64,000 bases of DNA from Neobacillus rhizophilus (GCF_018343535.1 NZ_JAGYPF010000003.1:558001-622000); one strand, 5' to 3'. Positions 26,961 through 35,995 are shown, counted from the first letter of the stretch. A program made the numbers and translations. Notes: a model not told the origin generated them from the letters alone.

Positions 26961-28022
26961 TTGAATGTCACATCGCCTGTACTGAATAAAGAGGCTAAAA
27001 CAAAACGGAACCGGTGGCCCTCATGGATCGGTTATACCGCCATGCTATGGTCGGCGCTGTACGGAGCATTACATCTTTACTGGTTATTGGGTGGAGCTGG
27101 ATATCCTTTTAAAAATGAGGGTATGGGATTGTTCGCCGCCATGGTTACCAATCTTCCGGTACAAATTGGCGGTATTGTTTTTGTCACTCTATGTCTCATG
27201 GGCATTGGAATAGGTCTTGTCATGCAGAAACCACATTATAGGGCTTTTTCTCGGCGGTTTGCCATTGCCTATTCATGGGGGTTCTCAGTTGCTCTGCTCC
27301 TGTTTATTCCTGATACCAGGTTAATTGCCGCTATGGCTTACGCTTTTTTATTTAAATTCGACTTTAACTGGGAAATGTTGAACCAAATTATTTGTATTAT
27401 CGGAGCCCTTTTTTGGATGATGGCCGCTGTTGTTTATCAAAGAAAAACTCGTCATGCACGTGAATATTGCGGACGTACCGATGACGGAGAAACATCTTTA
27501 TTGATTCGTTGGGGAAGATGGATGACCATGATCGCAGTATTGGCTCCCATTCCTTATGCCTTAATACGCTTCTCGTGGGCACTCGATATCCCTTTAGGGA
27601 TTGATCCGCAATTCCTTAAGGATTTCTCGACCGCTAATCCGATGGCTCGTCTGACGGAATGGGTTTTTGGATCTGTATGTATAATCGGAAGTCTCCTTAC
27701 ACTTGGTTTAATCCAAAAATGGGGTGAAGTCTTTCCGCGCTGGTTCCCGTTCATTGGTGGAAAAAGAGTTCCCATCATGCTAGCAGTGATTCCTGCTTCC
27801 ATTGTGGCCATAGCTGTAACCGCAGCAGGTTTTGTCTTTACATTCGGTATCATTGCCACGGCACTTCATCTCGGGCCGATGGATAATATTTTACACAGTC
27901 AGGGCTGGGGTGCTATGGGACCGATGATCTTTTGGGTGCCATGGGGAGTGGCACTTGGGCTAGCTGCGATTGCCTATTATTATCGTCGGCGCAGCCGATG
28001 TTCCCGCTGTGGAAGAGGTTAA
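26961..28022 (+). CDS. Multi-pass membrane protein with PFIGGK motif (long)
   Basis: A 353-residue protein with about eight helices and a short basic tail. A GKVFPRW-like segment (GEVFPRWFPFIGGKRVPIML) occurs near residue 280 and again, as WVPFIGGKNIH, in the gene downstream. GAAAGGATG six bases before TTG 26961 sets the start; an upstream ATG lies inside the leader hairpin. Family not recognised with certainty; perhaps related to DUF3995. Probably co-transcribed with 28042. Confidence 0.65.
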   Translation: MNVTSPVLNKEAKTKRNRWPSWIGYTAMLWSALYGALHLYWLLGGAGYPFKNEGMGLFAAMVTNLPVQIGGIVFVTLCLMGIGIGLVMQKPHYRAFSRRFAIAYSWGFSVALLLFIPDTRLIAAMAYAFLFKFDFNWEMLNQIICIIGALFWMMAAVVYQRKTRHAREYCGRTDDGETSLLIRWGRWMTMIAVLAPIPYALIRFSWALDIPLGIDPQFLKDFSTANPMARLTEWVFGSVCIIGSLLTLGLIQKWGEVFPRWFPFIGGKRVPIMLAVIPASIVAIAVTAAGFVFTFGIIATALHLGPMDNILHSQGWGAMGPMIFWVPWGVALGLAAIAYYYRRRSRCSRCGRG

Positions 28023-28041
28023 AAAGGAGGACTGCGTGACC

Positions 28042-28704
28042 ATGAATGAAAAAACAAACAATGTGAAAGCTCAACCGGCAAGGCTAACTGCCTTTGAGCA
28101 ATGGACGAAGGAAGCGGTATGGCCAGCATACCTCGGTTGCTTTTGGGCAGTCATGTATGCTGTTTTCGTCCGATTTTATCAAGCTGCAGGCGGGACGATA
28201 GGTCTCCCCGGGCAGCTGGAGAGTCCTAAAGTGATGTACATGGCAAGTTACCTTGCGGGCGTCTTGATCATGACCTGTGGGTTCATTTTAATTGCCCTTG
28301 TCAAGCCATGGGGACGAGTAGTCCCAGCATGGGTGCCGTTCATTGGAGGGAAAAACATCCACCGTGTCATCATCTTAACCCCTACCCTTTCCTGTACTGC
28401 TTATTTACTTGCACATGGAATCAGCGGGATCATTACAAAAGCCCTCCTTCTGGCTAATGTCATTACTTTACAATTCAATGGCTGGATTTCACTTGATGTT
28501 CACAGCCTGGCGTTATGGTCTCTTTTGTTTTATGAGCCGTGGTTTGTGATCATGGGCATTTTGTCCGGCTTAACCGCCTCCCATTACGCGCAAGCTTCCG
28601 GCATTTCACTTTCTGCATTTAGACGAAGCCTGGCCATCTATTTCATTTTCGTTTTTCTATTAACGATGTTTTGTGTATTCTATATCATTTTTAAACTCGC
28701 ATAA
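28042..28704 (+). CDS. Multi-pass membrane protein with PFIGGK motif (short paralogue)
   Basis: A 220-residue membrane protein with five or six helices, sharing GRVVPAWVPFIGGKNIHRVI with its longer neighbour, so the two are paralogues. AAGGAGG at the end of the preceding gene serves either GTG 28036 or ATG 28042 (5 or 11 bases). It begins 19 bp after the long gene. Unknown function. Confidence 0.65.
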   Translation: MNEKTNNVKAQPARLTAFEQWTKEAVWPAYLGCFWAVMYAVFVRFYQAAGGTIGLPGQLESPKVMYMASYLAGVLIMTCGFILIALVKPWGRVVPAWVPFIGGKNIHRVIILTPTLSCTAYLLAHGISGIITKALLLANVITLQFNGWISLDVHSLALWSLLFYEPWFVIMGILSGLTASHYAQASGISLSAFRRSLAIYFIFVFLLTMFCVFYIIFKLA

Positions 28705-28875
28705 ATGGGATGTATTTCTTGCCCTGCTTCTAACAATCGGGATATTATTAGCGTCACTTGGCGGAGGTTTAGGAGGCGTACAAAAGCTTTGCCCATATGT
28801 TGCCTGTGGAAAAATTGTGGTGTTTGGTGTAATGCGCATTACGTTCCCTAGTACATGTTCAGGAATGTAAAAACT

Positions 28876-28924
28876 GGGTCAGCCCCCCAATCAGGTAAAG
28901 CCTTAAAATATCGGGGACTGACCC
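28876..28924. repeat. Inverted-repeat element (GGGTCAG type)
   Basis: GGGTCAGCCCC at 28876-28886 and GGGGACTGACCC at 28913-28924 form imperfect inverted ends around 26 bp. It is another small palindromic element, unlike the CCCGTTAG repeats. Confidence 0.65.
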
Positions 28925-29019
28925 TAAAAACAAGCAATGTATAAAAACTTGCATATTTGCTCATTAATTTTTTTTCACAATGTAGAAAAGCATTCGTAAA
29001 AAAAGCTAATTTAATGCAT

Positions 29020-29437
29020 CTAAACTAATTTATACATTAGAATATCATCCACATATTTATTATCATTAAATTTAAATTCATTAATTTTTCGTCCCTCTTC
29101 AATGAACCCCATCTTTTTGTATAAGGATATTGTTCTATGATTTGTTGAAAAAACCCCTAGACTTACTTTCTCAACTAATGGATTCTTTTCTGCCACTCTA
29201 ATAATGCTTGGAGCAGCATTTTACCAATCCCAATTCCTCTGTAATTGTTTCTGATTAACATTCCGAATGAACCCGTATGTGACAATCGTTTCCTATTTTG
29301 GGTACTTTCAAATACAATCCAACCAACAACTTGACCGTCTTTTTGTTTTAAAGGACAATTTGTCCAAAAAAGCCCCCCCATTCTATTAAAACTCTGCTTT
29401 TAGCGTTAACTAACGGTATCAGCTGTTCTCCATTCCA
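29020..29437 (-). pseudogene. GNAT acetyltransferase, frameshifted
   Basis: The central frame (29175-29381) holds the acetyl-CoA site NNYRGIGIGKMLLQALLEW. After TGG one G is missing, and the C-terminus continues in another frame as AEKNPLVEKVSLGVFSTNHR and LYKKMGFIEEGRKINEF, ending at 29020. Upstream, another shift separates an N-terminal LIEWGGFFGQIV from KQKDGQVVGWIVFE. At least two frameshifts make the gene inactive unless sequencing errors are involved. Confidence 0.75.
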
Positions 29438-29489
29438 TCATAGTGACCATAAGAATACTCCGTTCAATAATCGTTTCTTTGACTGAAAA

Positions 29490-29606
29490 TTATATGATTA
29501 CCTGTTTATCTGCAGCAGAAATTAGGACAAAGATGTAAGCAGTTTTCTGGGATTTAAGTACTGCCTTTTGTCGGACTCCAGCCTCACCCTTTAACCATCA
29601 ATCATA
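29490..29606 (-). pseudogene. Remnant of the 13404-type gene
   Basis: The minus strand reads WLKGEAGVRQKAVLKSQKTA then YIFVLISAADKQVII and a stop, closely matching the C-terminal WQKGETGVRQEVSRKSQNTA of the protein at 13404. A stop codon precedes the W and nothing recognisable lies upstream. The fragment abuts the broken GNAT gene. Confidence 0.7.
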
Positions 29607-29720
29607 GTAACAACTTTACTATTTTAACGAATCTATTAAAGAATAAGTTTTAAAAAAACTGGTTTAATAAGGTTAATATCAGGGTAAATCGCATAAATTT
29701 AGACAACAAAATCACACACA

Positions 29721-29757
29721 AAAACGCAGAGGTTTTAGCATCCTCTGCGTTTTTTTT
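29721..29757. terminator. Bidirectional terminator
   Basis: AAAACGCAGAGG and CCTCTGCGTTTT, 12-bp perfect stem with a 9-base loop and A/T runs on both sides; 62 bp beyond the LysR stop. Confidence 0.85.
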
Positions 29758-29814
29758 AGTATTTTGCCTTTTACATTAAACAAACAGTAATAAAACAAAT
29801 CCATTCTAAACTTC

Positions 29815-30699
29815 TCAACTGATCGGTAAATCAGTAAAGCTCCGGACAAAGAAATCTCGAAACTTACGATCCACCTTGGACATATATCTTCCTTCAAGCC
29901 ATGCGATTTGATAAGTACGCTGACAAATAGGATTATCAATATGCAATAAATGAAATGAAGTCTCTATATTTCCAATTAGGGTGTCCGGAATAAAAGCAAC
30001 ACCAATTCCCATACTCATGAAGTGAACTACAGCAGTATGTTCGTCGACCTCACAAATTATATTCGGAGTAAACCCTGCTAGTTGACAAAATTCATCCGTC
30101 ATTTCTCTGAATGGATTACCTTTCTTTATACAAATGAAAGGATCATCAGCCACTTCACTCAAGTCTATGTTTCTCCGATTAGCAAAGCGATGTGTATGAG
30201 GAACAGCAAGATAAATTTTTTCAGTGAGAAAGGACAATCCCTCTATTCCTGACTGCTCAATGGGAGGGAAAGTGATACAAAAATCGATTTCACCATTTCG
30301 AAGCTGTTGTATCTTTTCCCTTTTTGAAGCTTGAGTGATTTGAAGTTTGACATCAGGGTGTAAGGATATAAAAGAACCTATTACATCAGAAAAACATTTA
30401 TGAGTGGTTGTCGCTAAAAAAACACGCCCTCTTTCATATCCCGCAAGATCTTCAACTTCTCTTCGACCTTCATCAAGCAACATGAGTGCCTTTTCTACTT
30501 TCTTCAGATACACTTTTCCAAACGAATTGAGTCGAATGTTTCTTCCTTTACGATCAAATAACGGTACACCCAAATCCTCTTCCAGCCTTGCGATGGTTTT
30601 GCTGAGAGCTGGCTGAGCGATGCGCAGTTCTTGCGCCGCCCTTGTCATATGTTCCAACTTAGCAACTTTTAGAAAATATCGTAGTTGCAGTAGTTCCAA
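29815..30699 (-). CDS. LysR family transcriptional regulator
   Basis: A 294-residue LysR-type regulator with the helix-turn-helix in LEHMTRAAQELRIAQPALSK and TIARLEEDLGVPLFDRKGRN, and the usual effector-binding domain. GAAGGAGTG six bases before TTG 30699 sets the start; an ATG seven codons upstream lies before the site. It is divergent from the VOC and oxidoreductase genes at 30942 and 31368, which it may regulate. Confidence 0.9.
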   Translation of the reverse strand: MELLQLRYFLKVAKLEHMTRAAQELRIAQPALSKTIARLEEDLGVPLFDRKGRNIRLNSFGKVYLKKVEKALMLLDEGRREVEDLAGYERGRVFLATTTHKCFSDVIGSFISLHPDVKLQITQASKREKIQQLRNGEIDFCITFPPIEQSGIEGLSFLTEKIYLAVPHTHRFANRRNIDLSEVADDPFICIKKGNPFREMTDEFCQLAGFTPNIICEVDEHTAVVHFMSMGIGVAFIPDTLIGNIETSFHLLHIDNPICQRTYQIAWLEGRYMSKVDRKFRDFFVRSFTDLPIS

Positions 30700-30941
30700 G
30701 TTCGTCACTCCTTCATTCATATACCAGAGTATATATAGTGATATATAAATATGTCTTTTTATATATTAATAATTAAATATAGAATATTAATTGAAAGTAA
30801 AAAATGCTTTCAAAAACTGAATAAGATTGCATATTCTGGTTGTGAATATTGTTGCTTAAAAACCCTCAGTTTCAAGAGATCATTTATTAAAAGTGAATTA
30901 AGGTATTAAAAAATGATTAGTAAAGAAAGGATGTGTAACCT

Positions 30942-31280
30942 TTGAAACTAAATCATATCAATCTAACTGTGACTGACGTTAGCGCTGCTCGTGAGTTTTT
31001 AGAAACATATTTTGGCCTACAAACCAAGAGTACACATGATGATTCATTCGCTGTATTGTTAGACGAAGATGGATTGTTGCTGGCATTGATGAAAGGTACC
31101 CAAGTCAATTACCCTAAGACCTTTCATATAGGTTTTTCACAGAAGAACGAAGAACAGGTGAACGATATCTATCTACACTTGAAGAATGATGGATTTGATG
31201 TAAAACCTCCAAAAAGGGCTCATCGTTGGACTTTCTATGTTAAAGCACCGGGTGGATTTACAATCGAGGTTTTTTGTTGA
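30942..31280 (+). CDS. VOC (glyoxalase/bleomycin-resistance) family protein
   Basis: A 112-residue vicinal-oxygen-chelate protein with LKLNHINLTVTDVSAAREFL at the start and PGGFTIEVFC at the end. The His and Glu metal ligands of the family are visible. The start is TTG, set by GAAAGGATG. It is followed after 87 bp by an oxidoreductase gene on the same strand. Substrate unknown. Confidence 0.85.
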   Translation: MKLNHINLTVTDVSAAREFLETYFGLQTKSTHDDSFAVLLDEDGLLLALMKGTQVNYPKTFHIGFSQKNEEQVNDIYLHLKNDGFDVKPPKRAHRWTFYVKAPGGFTIEVFC

Positions 31281-31367
31281 ATGCAAACATACAATTATCA
31301 TTAAAAACAAAAATGTTAATTTGTAATTCTAGGATTAAATATAATCAATATGAAGGGACAAATAATA

Positions 31368-32297
31368 ATGATTAAAGATCACATGAAAGCCGCTGCCATT
31401 ACTACTTTTGGTCCTCCAGATGTTTTGCAAGTAATGGAATTTGATAAACCCCATGCAGGTGCAGGGCAGGTTCGGGTCAGAGTCAAGGCTGCTGGTATCC
31501 AGCCGTTCGACTTGGCTGTGCGTAGTAGTGGCTGGGCGCCACCAGGTATGGAGGTACGGTATCCACAGATACTCGGTAACGAATTCGCTGGAATTATTGA
31601 TCAAGTCGGTGATAAGGTAACAAATTTCTCTGTCGGCAATGAAGTACTAGGATGGGCTTTACTGGCCTGCTATGCCGAATATGTGGTGGTTAGCGTTGAC
31701 CAGATTGTGCATAAACCAAAGAACATGCCTTGGGAGGAGGCAGGTGTAATAACAGCCTCTGGTCAAACCGCACACACCGCGTTACAGGAACTTGGCGTTG
31801 ACAAGGGAGACACCATCTTGATTCACGCTGCAGCTGGTGGAGTTGGTACATTCGCAGTACAACTGGCTCAGGCATGGGGAGCAACTGTCATCGGAACCGC
31901 TAGTAAATGCAACCATGAATACCTTCGAAAGCTCGGTGCCATTCCAGTCACTTATGGTGACGATCTTGCCAACAGAGTCAGTGCGTTAGCACCTAATGGC
32001 GTGGACGTAGCATTCGATGCCGCTGGGGATGAAGCTCTACACGCATCATTGGAACTTGTCGAAAATAAAAATCGAATTGGCACAATTGTTGCGTTCGATC
32101 TTGCAGAAAAACTTGGTGTTCGTCCTATACGCAGCCAGAGGTCCGTGAATCGGCTTACTGAAATAGTAGAACTATACTCGCAAGGTAAATTGCAGATCCT
32201 TATCAGAAAGGCATTTCCATTACACCAAGCCCCAGACGCCCATCGAGAGATCGAGAGTGGCCATGGTCGAGGAAAAGTGGTTCTTACAATAGGATAG
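31368..32297 (+). CDS. NADP-dependent quinone-type oxidoreductase (zinc-free MDR)
   Basis: A 309-residue medium-chain reductase. The N-terminal GroES-like fold (AAAITTFGPPDVLQVMEFDK) and NADP turn (IHAAAGGVGTFAVQLAQAWG) are clear. No zinc-ligand cysteine loop is present, so it is of the quinone-oxidoreductase class. GAAGGGAC before ATG 31368 sets the start. It may form a unit with the VOC gene. Confidence 0.9.
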   Translation: MIKDHMKAAAITTFGPPDVLQVMEFDKPHAGAGQVRVRVKAAGIQPFDLAVRSSGWAPPGMEVRYPQILGNEFAGIIDQVGDKVTNFSVGNEVLGWALLACYAEYVVVSVDQIVHKPKNMPWEEAGVITASGQTAHTALQELGVDKGDTILIHAAAGGVGTFAVQLAQAWGATVIGTASKCNHEYLRKLGAIPVTYGDDLANRVSALAPNGVDVAFDAAGDEALHASLELVENKNRIGTIVAFDLAEKLGVRPIRSQRSVNRLTEIVELYSQGKLQILIRKAFPLHQAPDAHREIESGHGRGKVVLTIG

Positions 32298-32330
32298 AAC
32301 ATACTATTGTAATGGATTTAGGTAATTTAT

Positions 32331-32375
32331 AAAGAGGTTACTCCTCCCATTATTTTGGAGGTTGCCTCTTTTTAT
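32331..32375 (+). terminator. Terminator
   Basis: AAAGAGG / CCTCTTT closes a stem that holds an inner CTCC/GGAG hairpin, followed by TTTTT; 33 bp after the oxidoreductase stop. Confidence 0.75.
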
Positions 32376-32505
32376 TTAAATTATTCTCATTCTTACATCT
32401 TCTAAGTAAGGATGGAATAGCTTACTCTCTGAAGTAATGTCTATCTCATTTTCAACTTTACCCAAACGTATTTTAAAACAAATTATTGTTTTTCTCTAGG
32501 GGTTA

Positions 32506-32727
32506 TTACTGATCAACAGATTTTCGTTTATGTTTTTCATTGATTATTTTTTTGTTTAGTATCCTGACTTCCCCAACCATTAGTAACCTCATATCCTCTA
32601 CTATACACTTTGCTAAATCTTCATCAGAAATGTCATCTCCATAAATATCAAGACGAAAATCCTGTCCCTGCAATCCACCGCCATTGGTAAACTCTATTTC
32701 AAAATCAAACTGGACTCTTTTATCCAT
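32506..32727 (-). CDS. Small hypothetical protein
   Basis: A 73-residue acidic protein reading MDKRVQFDFEIEFTNGGGLQ then GQDFRLDIYGDDISDEDLAK. I recall similar short Bacillus proteins but no function. AAGGTGG precedes ATG 32727. The pattern of alternating strands plus helix suggests a compact fold. Confidence 0.6.
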   Translation of the reverse strand: MDKRVQFDFEIEFTNGGGLQGQDFRLDIYGDDISDEDLAKCIVEDMRLLMVGEVRILNKKIINEKHKRKSVDQ

Positions 32728-32772
32728 TTTAAAATCCACCTTATATATTGTTTTGGGTCGATATTGGCTATG

Positions 32773-32833
32773 GTGCCTGGCCCCCCCAAATCTTGTCGGG
32801 GAGAATTCGACAAATTGTGGGTAGGACAGGCAC
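32773..32833. repeat. Inverted-repeat element (GTGCCTG type)
   Basis: GTGCCTG (32773-32779) and CAGGCAC (32827-32833) bound a 61-bp element with a C-run after the first arm. It resembles the two other palindromic elements at 14767 and 28876 in plan, not in sequence. Confidence 0.6.
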
Positions 32834-33117
32834 TTGCCTTATCGAAATTCTTTTTCGCACGCTTTTGCATTCTATTCGGAATAATATATTGCATATTTTC
32901 ATAAATCATTTGATGGGTTCTTTGGTTTTTCATAAATAAAATATCTGTGCACTACTTTTCATTAATTTAATTCATTGTTGCGTTAAACTGCTGATAGTTT
33001 AATAATGTGTACTCCAAAGTATTGTTATATCAATATGGAAAAAGTGGGTTCATCGAAGGTCAGTATATTATCTAGAAAGCGTTCATTCTCTTCCAAAGCC
33101 ATTGCATAGTAGGCTTT

Positions 33118-33864
33118 TCATTCCTCCATAAAATCAGTAATTTGACGATACAGCTTCTCAGGGTGGGTGAGATTAGCCATATGGTCAGCACCCGGAATTT
33201 CTATGATTCTAGCATCTGAGTGCATTCGAAAGTAATTGGCAACACGAAGGTTGTCGGGTGAATCTTCCTTGCCGATTATCAATAATGTTTTGTCCGTCAA
33301 TTCTCCTAATCTTTCGATGGCCGGTGGTTGCGGCCAAATCAATTTAACAGGAGGCCATTCAAACATTCGGTTCATATGGTGCCGAAGCATTTGAACCATC
33401 AAATCCCGGTGCGGACTCACCGTTACAACACGATTCGATGGATCACAGAGCAAAAGCTCAATCATCTTTTCGATATCGGGGGCAGCTTCATGAATCTTCT
33501 TCATTCTCTCTCCAAATTCCTTCGAATAGCTAAACCCAGATAAACCTGGCGCAAGCAAAATTAGTTTAGAAACCCTCTCAGGATAATTCAGAGCGAATTC
33601 AGTGGCAATTTGGCCGCCCATTGAGTGACCGATGAGCGTTGCCTGATTGATTTCTAGATGATCAAGCAGTGACAACAAATCTTCAACAGGATTGACATCT
33701 TCTAAAGGAGACGGTGATTTCCCGGTACCACGTCCGTCAAAAGCAACGACCTTATAGTGTTTCGCTAAAAGAGGTGCGACAAATGTCCAATTTCGTACAT
33801 CAGCCCCACCAGTGAGGAGGACCACAGGTTGACCACCCCCATAAACTTCGTAATACAAATCCAT
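33118..33864 (-). CDS. Alpha/beta hydrolase
   Basis: A 248-residue alpha/beta-fold hydrolase. The nucleophile elbow is GHSMGGQIA; an oxyanion region (LLTGGADVRNWTFVAPLLAK) comes first; the Asp (GKEDSPDN) and the C-terminal His (PGADHMANLTHPE) complete the triad. GGTGGGGG before ATG 33864 sets the start. Single gene; substrate unknown. Confidence 0.9.
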   Translation of the reverse strand: MDLYYEVYGGGQPVVLLTGGADVRNWTFVAPLLAKHYKVVAFDGRGTGKSPSPLEDVNPVEDLLSLLDHLEINQATLIGHSMGGQIATEFALNYPERVSKLILLAPGLSGFSYSKEFGERMKKIHEAAPDIEKMIELLLCDPSNRVVTVSPHRDLMVQMLRHHMNRMFEWPPVKLIWPQPPAIERLGELTDKTLLIIGKEDSPDNLRVANYFRMHSDARIIEIPGADHMANLTHPEKLYRQITDFMEE

Positions 33865-34353
33865 TGATATTCCCCCACCTAACATAATTTAATATTTCAT
33901 TTGAACGTGCGATAGGATTACCGAAAAATAACCATGAAGTTAAGTTTTCACTCACACCCTCCCCCAATCCTACACACATTACATATTTTACCACATAGAA
34001 GTAAAGTAAATGCTGAATTTTCAAAAAAGAGACCCTTTGTTTCAGCTATTTAACTTCCTTAATTCAAATAGCTTACTCCAATAAATGGCTCATGTTGAAT
34101 AAAAGCTAATAAAGATTATTCAACTTAACTGCCAAGTCAATTGTTATATAATCACCATTCATATCATCGCCAGTTATGTACCAATTTGAAGATAGATCAT
34201 ATTCAGCTCTTTCACCGATAATTACCGGGTTTGCTAATACCAGATGGAATAAGCATCTTTCAAGCTTACAAGATCCATATAGCCAGTTCTATTGATCCTC
34301 CCCCTCCTCTAAAACAACTTTTGCTCTGTATTCACTCGAAAACTTAACTATAC

Positions 34354-34396
34354 AAAAAACCCCCCTAAGTTGGATTGTTTAATCCAACTCAAGGGA
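34354..34396 (-). terminator. Minus-strand terminator
   Basis: On the minus strand CCCTTGAGTTGGAT and ATCCAACTTAGGGG pair, followed by TTTTTTG. It serves whatever is transcribed from 34480-34665 or further up. Confidence 0.7.
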
Positions 34397-34479
34397 GTCA
34401 CTCCAATTAGCGAGCTTTTTTATTAAAAATACCGGATCCTTATTAAATTAAAACACCCGTTGAATAAGAATCTTTCTTT

Positions 34480-34665
34480 TTAGCCCTCGTTAATTACCCA
34501 TAATCTATTTTGTTTTCCCATCCAAGAACTAGCATCACGCCACTTTAGACTCTTGGCAGAAATCCAGCTATTAGTGCCAAGTATATAATTTTCGGGACAA
34601 TTATATTTTCTAATACATAATAGCCATGCATTAACGGCACAATGTATAATGTTTAGATTTATCAC
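34480..34665 (-). CDS. Doubtful short frame, possibly a decayed gene
   Basis: A 61-codon frame ends with LKWRDASSWMGKQNRLWVIN and lies just before a good minus-strand terminator. It opens with GTG and has no ribosome binding site. It may be the 3' end of a lost gene. No family recognised. Confidence 0.25.
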   Translation of the reverse strand: MINLNIIHCAVNAWLLCIRKYNCPENYILGTNSWISAKSLKWRDASSWMGKQNRLWVINEG

Positions 34666-34680
34666 ATAGTTGGTGCAAAA

Positions 34681-34860
34681 ATGGATGAGAAATTTGATAA
34701 AGAGAAAGAACTTTGGAATAAAATCTACCTACTTCGTGAAGAAATGGTTAGAACAGCTTACAATAAGAAGTTAGATTTTCTTGATGATGAAGTTTTATCA
34801 TTGAGTCAAGCTTTAAACAAACTTTTAAACGAATATGAAAAATTATTACACAGAAAATAA
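34681..34860 (+). CDS. Spo0E-like phosphatase family small protein
   Basis: A 59-residue helical hairpin protein, MDEKFDKEKELWNKIYLLRE and then LDDEVLSLSQALNKLLNEYE. This matches the Spo0E aspartyl-phosphatase family (LR-x2-M, then SQ-x-LD), with Asn in place of the usual Asp of SQxLD. Family members dephosphorylate Spo0A-P and hold back sporulation; the Asn change may affect activity. The ribosome binding site is weak (GTTGGTG). Confidence 0.65.
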   Translation: MDEKFDKEKELWNKIYLLREEMVRTAYNKKLDFLDDEVLSLSQALNKLLNEYEKLLHRK

Positions 34861-34894
34861 GGGAAATATCACCTCTAGAATGTGAATACATCCA

Positions 34895-34944
34895 ACGCTG
34901 CAGCAACCCCATGTTCAACTCAAGCACTCTGATAGTTTAAGAAG
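34895..34944 (+). repeat. CCCGTTAG repeat, right half, diverged
   Basis: CGCTGCAGCAACCCCATG (hairpin part) is followed by TTCAACTCAAGCACTCTGAT and AGTTTAAGAA. It lies 9 bp beyond the stop of the minus-strand gene at 34953. Confidence 0.6.
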
Positions 34945-34952
34945 CATATAGA

Positions 34953-35324
34953 TTATTCTCTCGATTTTGTGATGGAATTGTATATATCGTGAAGGTACTC
35001 ATTACTCTCTTCATTTATCAACTTTTTTTCTCCGTCTTTATTAAAAAATAGTTTAAAAACCCCTTTATTCTCTGTATCTTCAATAGTTCTAACACCATCA
35101 ATAACAGCAAATATGCCAAATAAACTTGCATCTACGACTTCATATAGTGCTTTTTTTATCATTTCTTTATTAGTTATGGACTGTTCGTTATACCATTCTG
35201 AAAGTTCTATAACCTTTTTTCTTGGTCTTCTTCCTGGCGGTTCTTCCATTAGACTTAACGTATCGTTAACCGCAGAATCTCTTACACTCGAAACTATTCC
35301 TTTTACGAAATACTCACTATCCAT
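34953..35324 (-). CDS. Hypothetical protein
   Basis: A 123-residue soluble protein with SSVRDSAVNDTLSLMEEPPG and KALYEVVDASLFGIFAVIDG. Family unknown. AGGTGG six bases before ATG 35324 is used in place of an earlier ATG (35390). It is the first clear unit of the run of single genes with a repeat after the stop. Confidence 0.6.
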   Translation of the reverse strand: MDSEYFVKGIVSSVRDSAVNDTLSLMEEPPGRRPRKKVIELSEWYNEQSITNKEMIKKALYEVVDASLFGIFAVIDGVRTIEDTENKGVFKLFFNKDGEKKLINEESNEYLHDIYNSITKSRE

Positions 35325-35450
35325 ATTTGTCCACCTAACCTTCAAGCTTTTTAAGTCTATTTTGGCGAAGTTCCTTATTAAACTGTCCATTAGTGAATAA
35401 GCGTCCCAGCTTATCGCCGAACGCCCTTAAGCTTTATAATAGGAACTGCC

Positions 35451-35763
35451 TTAAGTTAAATCGATTGTACTCCATCCAGTAGCAGCAATAGTTTCTCTAA
35501 ACTGTTTAAATGTATTTTTTGAATCAAATTCAATTCGCGTAAAGGTTCTTGTAAAAAACTCAAAATAGGGTAGATTTGCATCACTATCCCTTTGTCCAAT
35601 GGTTTTGTCTTTCCTTATAACATCTTGTATTTCATTATCCTTTAGGTTCTCAGTTCTGCTTCTATACTGTATCCAGTTTTGATTGCATTCCCTAAAATCA
35701 ATAAACCTAGATTCCCCTGATTCGCCAAAATACCTGACTCCCTCAACACTAATACCCGTTAGC
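35451..35763 (-). pseudogene. 5'-truncated gene cut at a repeat
   Basis: An open frame with strong coding character reads LTGISVEGVRYFGESGESRF, later RDSDANLPYFEFFTRTFTRI, and ends normally at 35451. It has no start codon; its upstream end runs into the arm of the CCCGTTAG repeat at 35754-35842, where LTG is coded by the repeat itself. The N-terminus is therefore lost at the repeat. Family not recognised. Confidence 0.6.
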
Positions 35764-35842
35764 GGAACAAAAAAGAGCCGCCACCGCAGCCCCTTGGTTG
35801 AACTCTTGCACCCGTTGGTTTAAGTACATTCCTTCACATATA
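35754..35842 (+). repeat. CCCGTTAG repeat, complete
   Basis: Left arm ACCCGTTAGCGGAACAAAAA, hairpin core GCCGCCACCGCAGCCCC, right arm GCACCCGTTGGTTTAAGTAC and ATTCCTTCACATA. Its left end coincides with the break of the truncated gene. Confidence 0.8.
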
Positions 35843-35995
35843 GATATTTGGCAAACAATTATCAATCTACCTTAACATTAGCCTTCGTTACAATTTGGGC
35901 TTATCTTTTTGTGACATCGACAAAAAAATTTTTGGAAAAGGAAGTATTTTATCCTTTAAGGTAATAAACCTTTTTAAAATTAAAAGGTGGTCCAA

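Noticed and set aside
28705..28870. Plus-strand stretch after the twin membrane proteins reading LLASLGGGLGGVQKLCPY
   Set aside because: It resembles part of an iron-sulphur membrane protein, but is too short and lacks a start; similarity could be chance.
32694..32933. Minus-strand frame over the GTGCCTG element
   Set aside because: It spans a palindromic element and overlaps the better supported gene at 32506.
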